DNA from: JAVJQS01 sp040218815
Lineage (GTDB): Bacteria; Bacteroidota; Bacteroidia; Flavobacteriales_E; Vicingaceae
Reading direction: 5' to 3'
Length of the DNA stretch: 64,000 nt
Assembly: GCA_040218815.1 (NCBI GenBank)
Contig: JAVJQS010000015.1
Location: forward strand, 62,001-126,000
Part shown: piece after piece, positions 62,801-64,000 of the stretch
How the letters are laid out: each line of letters starts with the position of its first letter
Position numbering within the stretch: the first letter of the stretch is position 1
Position numbers and translations under genes: made by a program
Notes under the pieces: model-generated
Databases searched by the model: none
Told to the model about the DNA's origin: nothing
What the model saw: only the letters and a program-made list of their open reading frames with translations

Positions 62801-63239
62801 AAATATCCATGAACCCATCATGATTTATATCCACTATAGTAACACCAGTACTAAAAATGTTAGGCTGCTTTGAAATTCCTGTTTTGCTTGTAATATCTTC
62901 AAAAGTTAAATCACCTTTGTTTAAGTAAAGACGATCTTGAAATAAATTGCTCACAAAAAATACATCTTGTAGACCATCATTATTAAAGTCTGCAATTGCC
63001 TGACCAGCACCCATGTATAAATGCATAAAATTGAAGTAATTGTAAAGTACTGTTTCTTCAATTTTGTTTTGAAAGCCGATGTTGGATGAACTTGAATCTA
63101 ATATCTCAAATTGTATCTTGGTGCTCTTCTCTATCTTCTTTGGTTGATTGAATCCTGAAGTGTTTTCTTGTTTTTGACTACAAGAAATAATAAAAAAAAC
63201 TAAAAAAAGAGGCAGTACTTGCTTTATCTTAAGATTCAT
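59895..63239 (-). CDS. FG-GAP/ASPIC-UnbV (CRTAC1-like) lipoprotein
   Basis: Large lipoprotein of 1114 aa (signal FLVFFIISCSQ, lipid cysteine near 20). It carries many FG-GAP/VCBS-type repeats with calcium-binding loops such as DFNNDGLQDVF, DINHDGFMDIY, DIDLDGDLDLY, DFDNDGDLDII and DINKDGSLDLI, consistent with one or two integrin-like beta-propellers. An ASPIC/UnbV domain lies in the middle (PVRGYFSSSECIAHFGLGD, near 580). In Bacteroidota such proteins often accompany SusC/SusD pairs, but none is here. It would sit on the outer membrane or cell surface; the ligand is unknown. No ATPase or enzyme motif is seen. Confidence 0.88.
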   Translation of the reverse strand: MNLKIKQVLPLFLVFFIISCSQKQENTSGFNQPKKIEKSTKIQFEILDSSSSNIGFQNKIEETVLYNYFNFMHLYMGAGQAIADFNNDGLQDVFFVSNLFQDRLYLNKGDLTFEDITSKTGISKQPNIFSTGVTIVDINHDGFMDIYLCRSGPFETGDPRLANQLFINNKDLTFTEEAKKYGLDNKLHSTQSLFLDIDLDGDLDLYLVNTPVNFDYTQRIAPKEAIANSTQAKTLGSSDMLYENVGGKYIDITSKAGIAPEIAFGLNAVICDINNDNYPDIYVSNDFIGPDFLFENQKNGTFRDVATSRFKHTSFFSMGSDVSDINNDGNLDIMVLDMSLTDYKESKTSMSMGDRDVFKTMVDNEYNYQYMHNMLHLGNGKGGFSEISQLSGISKTDWSWSPLFVDFDHDGLKDLYVTNGIKRNVQDRDGLQKQQYEVAKINQTGAQVSEETINSLMGLLPESKKSNYVFKNVDGIRFKQMNGTWLTEENGITQGASFADFDNDGDLDIIMNNTNRPATILKNLSAEKRQGNAIIVELKDLKSKNRFGIGATIEVEANGLVQKQLISPVRGYFSSSECIAHFGLGDATQVDKINITWPDGKVQTLLNKKANQKLLVEYLPDEQQKQDFQRDQMLKDLSDNLQPAFLHQDGYYDDYQDQVLIPHRLSSYGPKLIKGDLDNNGLNDIYITGGFKQKGGIYYQKEGGFQWSNIKAFNSFEKEETSGAIADFNNDGINDIYVGCGSYQFDKSTEVTDYLLFGTEDKSFIDASKNIPTINTNTSKVLPFDFDQDGDLDIFIGSRVVSGAYPLSPKNYLLENRNGSFVDVIKSIAPELEFFGMVTDADWKKENNTIQLVVVGEWTGIGLFTFVGNKFRQEKNNISDKFGWWNSVKFSDLDNDGDQDIIAGNLGLNYKFHASEKKPFQLFYDDLNNDGKPEIILAKEIEGSLFPVRGKECSTEQLPMVSEKFTSFNEFANQDLFGIYGEELKEASKLQATMFESSVFLQNENDFEIKILPIEAQFSTVNGISISDINKDGSLDLILAGNMYESEIETTKADASKGIVLLNDGKANFKAIRSNKSGFIAEENVKDLELLEFSSKELIFVGNNNGATQLFLIK

Positions 63240-63399
63240 ATTTTAATTGAAAAAGTGTTAAAAATTGGATGAAAAGACGAAGTAGTAAAGATACTACTTT
63301 TGATAAAAGGATGACAAATAAATCATTGCTCTAGAAGGTTTGCTGATTTAAATTCTCCTTGTAAATAGGAAAATGATGGAGTTGTATTTGCCTTAAAAA

Positions 63400-64000
63400 T
63401 TAGCCATGTAATTTCTCATCTGTTGGCCGTTTATATTTCCATCGTCTATGACTCCAAAGCCAATAAGCGGGATCATCTTGGATAATTTCCTCCAACCACT
63501 TGGTATGGGTTTTAGTGATGTAACCATAGTCGGTTTCGTTTGGTGTTTCGGTTAATAAACGGTATTCAATTTCATAATGCCCCCGCTTCATTCTAAAAAT
63601 ATTGGCAAAAATTACCACTGCATCTATTTCTTTGGCAAACTTTTCAGTGCCAAATTGAACACCAGTTTCTTGGTTTAAAAAAGTCATCCAATAGGCCTTT
63701 TGAGTTTTTCTTGGCGATTGATCAGAACCCAAAATAATGGCATACAATTCATTATTAATCGATTGAACTTTTTCTTTTATCACTTGAATGGGCAGCATTT
63801 CTAAGCCATATTTAGAGCGACTCCTTTTTACTTTTTCATCAAAAAATTTATTTTTTATCGGTGTGTATAAGGCCATTGCATGATGCTCCAATGAAATACC
63901 AATCGTAATCGCAAAGAGTTCCCAATTCCCATAATGACCTCCAACCAAAATCACTTGCCGACCTTGTTTCTTGTATTTATTAACCAACTCTACATTGCGG
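63400..64000 (-). CDS. LpxL-like lipid A acyltransferase, partial
   Basis: C-terminal portion (about 200 aa) of a lysophospholipid/lipid A acyltransferase of the LpxL/HtrB family. The acceptor motif GGHYGNWELFAI has the catalytic H and E, and the later SDQSPRKTQKAYWMTFLN and PAYWLWSHRRWKYKRP are family features near the C-terminus. The frame stays open to the right edge, so the start lies outside the window; no start codon at the shown TTG (63987) is implied. It adds a secondary acyl chain to lipid A in the inner membrane. Confidence 0.85.
   Translation of the reverse strand, partial: RNVELVNKYKKQGRQVILVGGHYGNWELFAITIGISLEHHAMALYTPIKNKFFDEKVKRSRSKYGLEMLPIQVIKEKVQSINNELYAIILGSDQSPRKTQKAYWMTFLNQETGVQFGTEKFAKEIDAVVIFANIFRMKRGHYEIEYRLLTETPNETDYGYITKTHTKWLEEIIQDDPAYWLWSHRRWKYKRPTDEKLHG

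Noticed and set aside
63240..63399. Possible small gene or RNA between the CRTAC1-like lipoprotein and the acyltransferase
   Set aside because: 160 bp of AT-rich DNA with no frame, stem or motif I can support.

Overview
The window comes from an AT-rich member of the Bacteroidota, most likely Flavobacteriales or a close relative. It carries a porP-gldKLMN type IX secretion/gliding block, a porV-porU pair, a cargo-like nuclease with a C-terminal sorting domain, a long acidic SecG, a Bacteroidota-type LptE and the CarboxypepD_reg/DUF5686 family. I cannot name a genus. No rRNA, tRNA, CRISPR array, insertion sequence or prophage was found. Most of the window is dense chromosomal core with short intergenic gaps and a few decayed genes. 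|| Layout. 0-7 kb: ilvE, a fatty-acid-hydroxylase-type membrane protein, a minus-strand redox block (egtB, egtD, DUF427, MarR regulator, nitroreductase), an alpha/beta hydrolase and a His-rich periplasmic protein. 7-10.8 kb: a compact natural-product locus (type III polyketide synthase, methyltransferase, FAD oxidoreductase, and a divergent UbiA prenyltransferase). 10.8-13 kb: an L,D-transpeptidase-like protein, YqeY and a lipoprotein. 13-20 kb: a minus-strand housekeeping run miaB, sigma-54 activator, lptE, TPR-like gene, secG, then groES-groEL. 20-30 kb: topA, a degenerate arginase-fold protein, then porP, gldK, gldL, gldM, gldN. 30-41 kb: MATE pump, esterase, ABC-F ATPase, recQ, kdsD, tatC, a DUF5686 outer-membrane protein, lptB. 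41-44 kb: an orphan soluble histidine kinase, a decayed lipoprotein gene, purS, pssA. 44-53 kb: porV, an unusually long porU, a beta-barrel-like protein and a secreted endonuclease I. 53-57 kb: lnt, an 813-bp non-coding stretch with two diverged direct repeats and a dihydrolipoamide dehydrogenase remnant, hemH, a small metallopeptidase. 57-60 kb: an arsenic operon arsR, DUF6428, arsC, acr3 with a clear palindromic operator. 60-64 kb: a large FG-GAP/ASPIC lipoprotein and a lipid A acyltransferase-like gene cut by the window edge. || How the genes work together. Envelope biogenesis dominates: LptB, LptE, KdsD, Lnt and the LpxL-like acyltransferase build LPS and lipoproteins; SecG and TatC export proteins; GldK-GldN, PorP, PorV and PorU form the type IX apparatus that would export and anchor cargo such as the endonuclease. 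The accessory content worth attention is the polyketide/prenyltransferase locus, the ergothioneine operon with its DUF427 partner, the arsenic operon with a Cys-rich DUF6428 protein, the apparently metal-less arginase-like protein beside the T9SS genes, and two pseudogenes.
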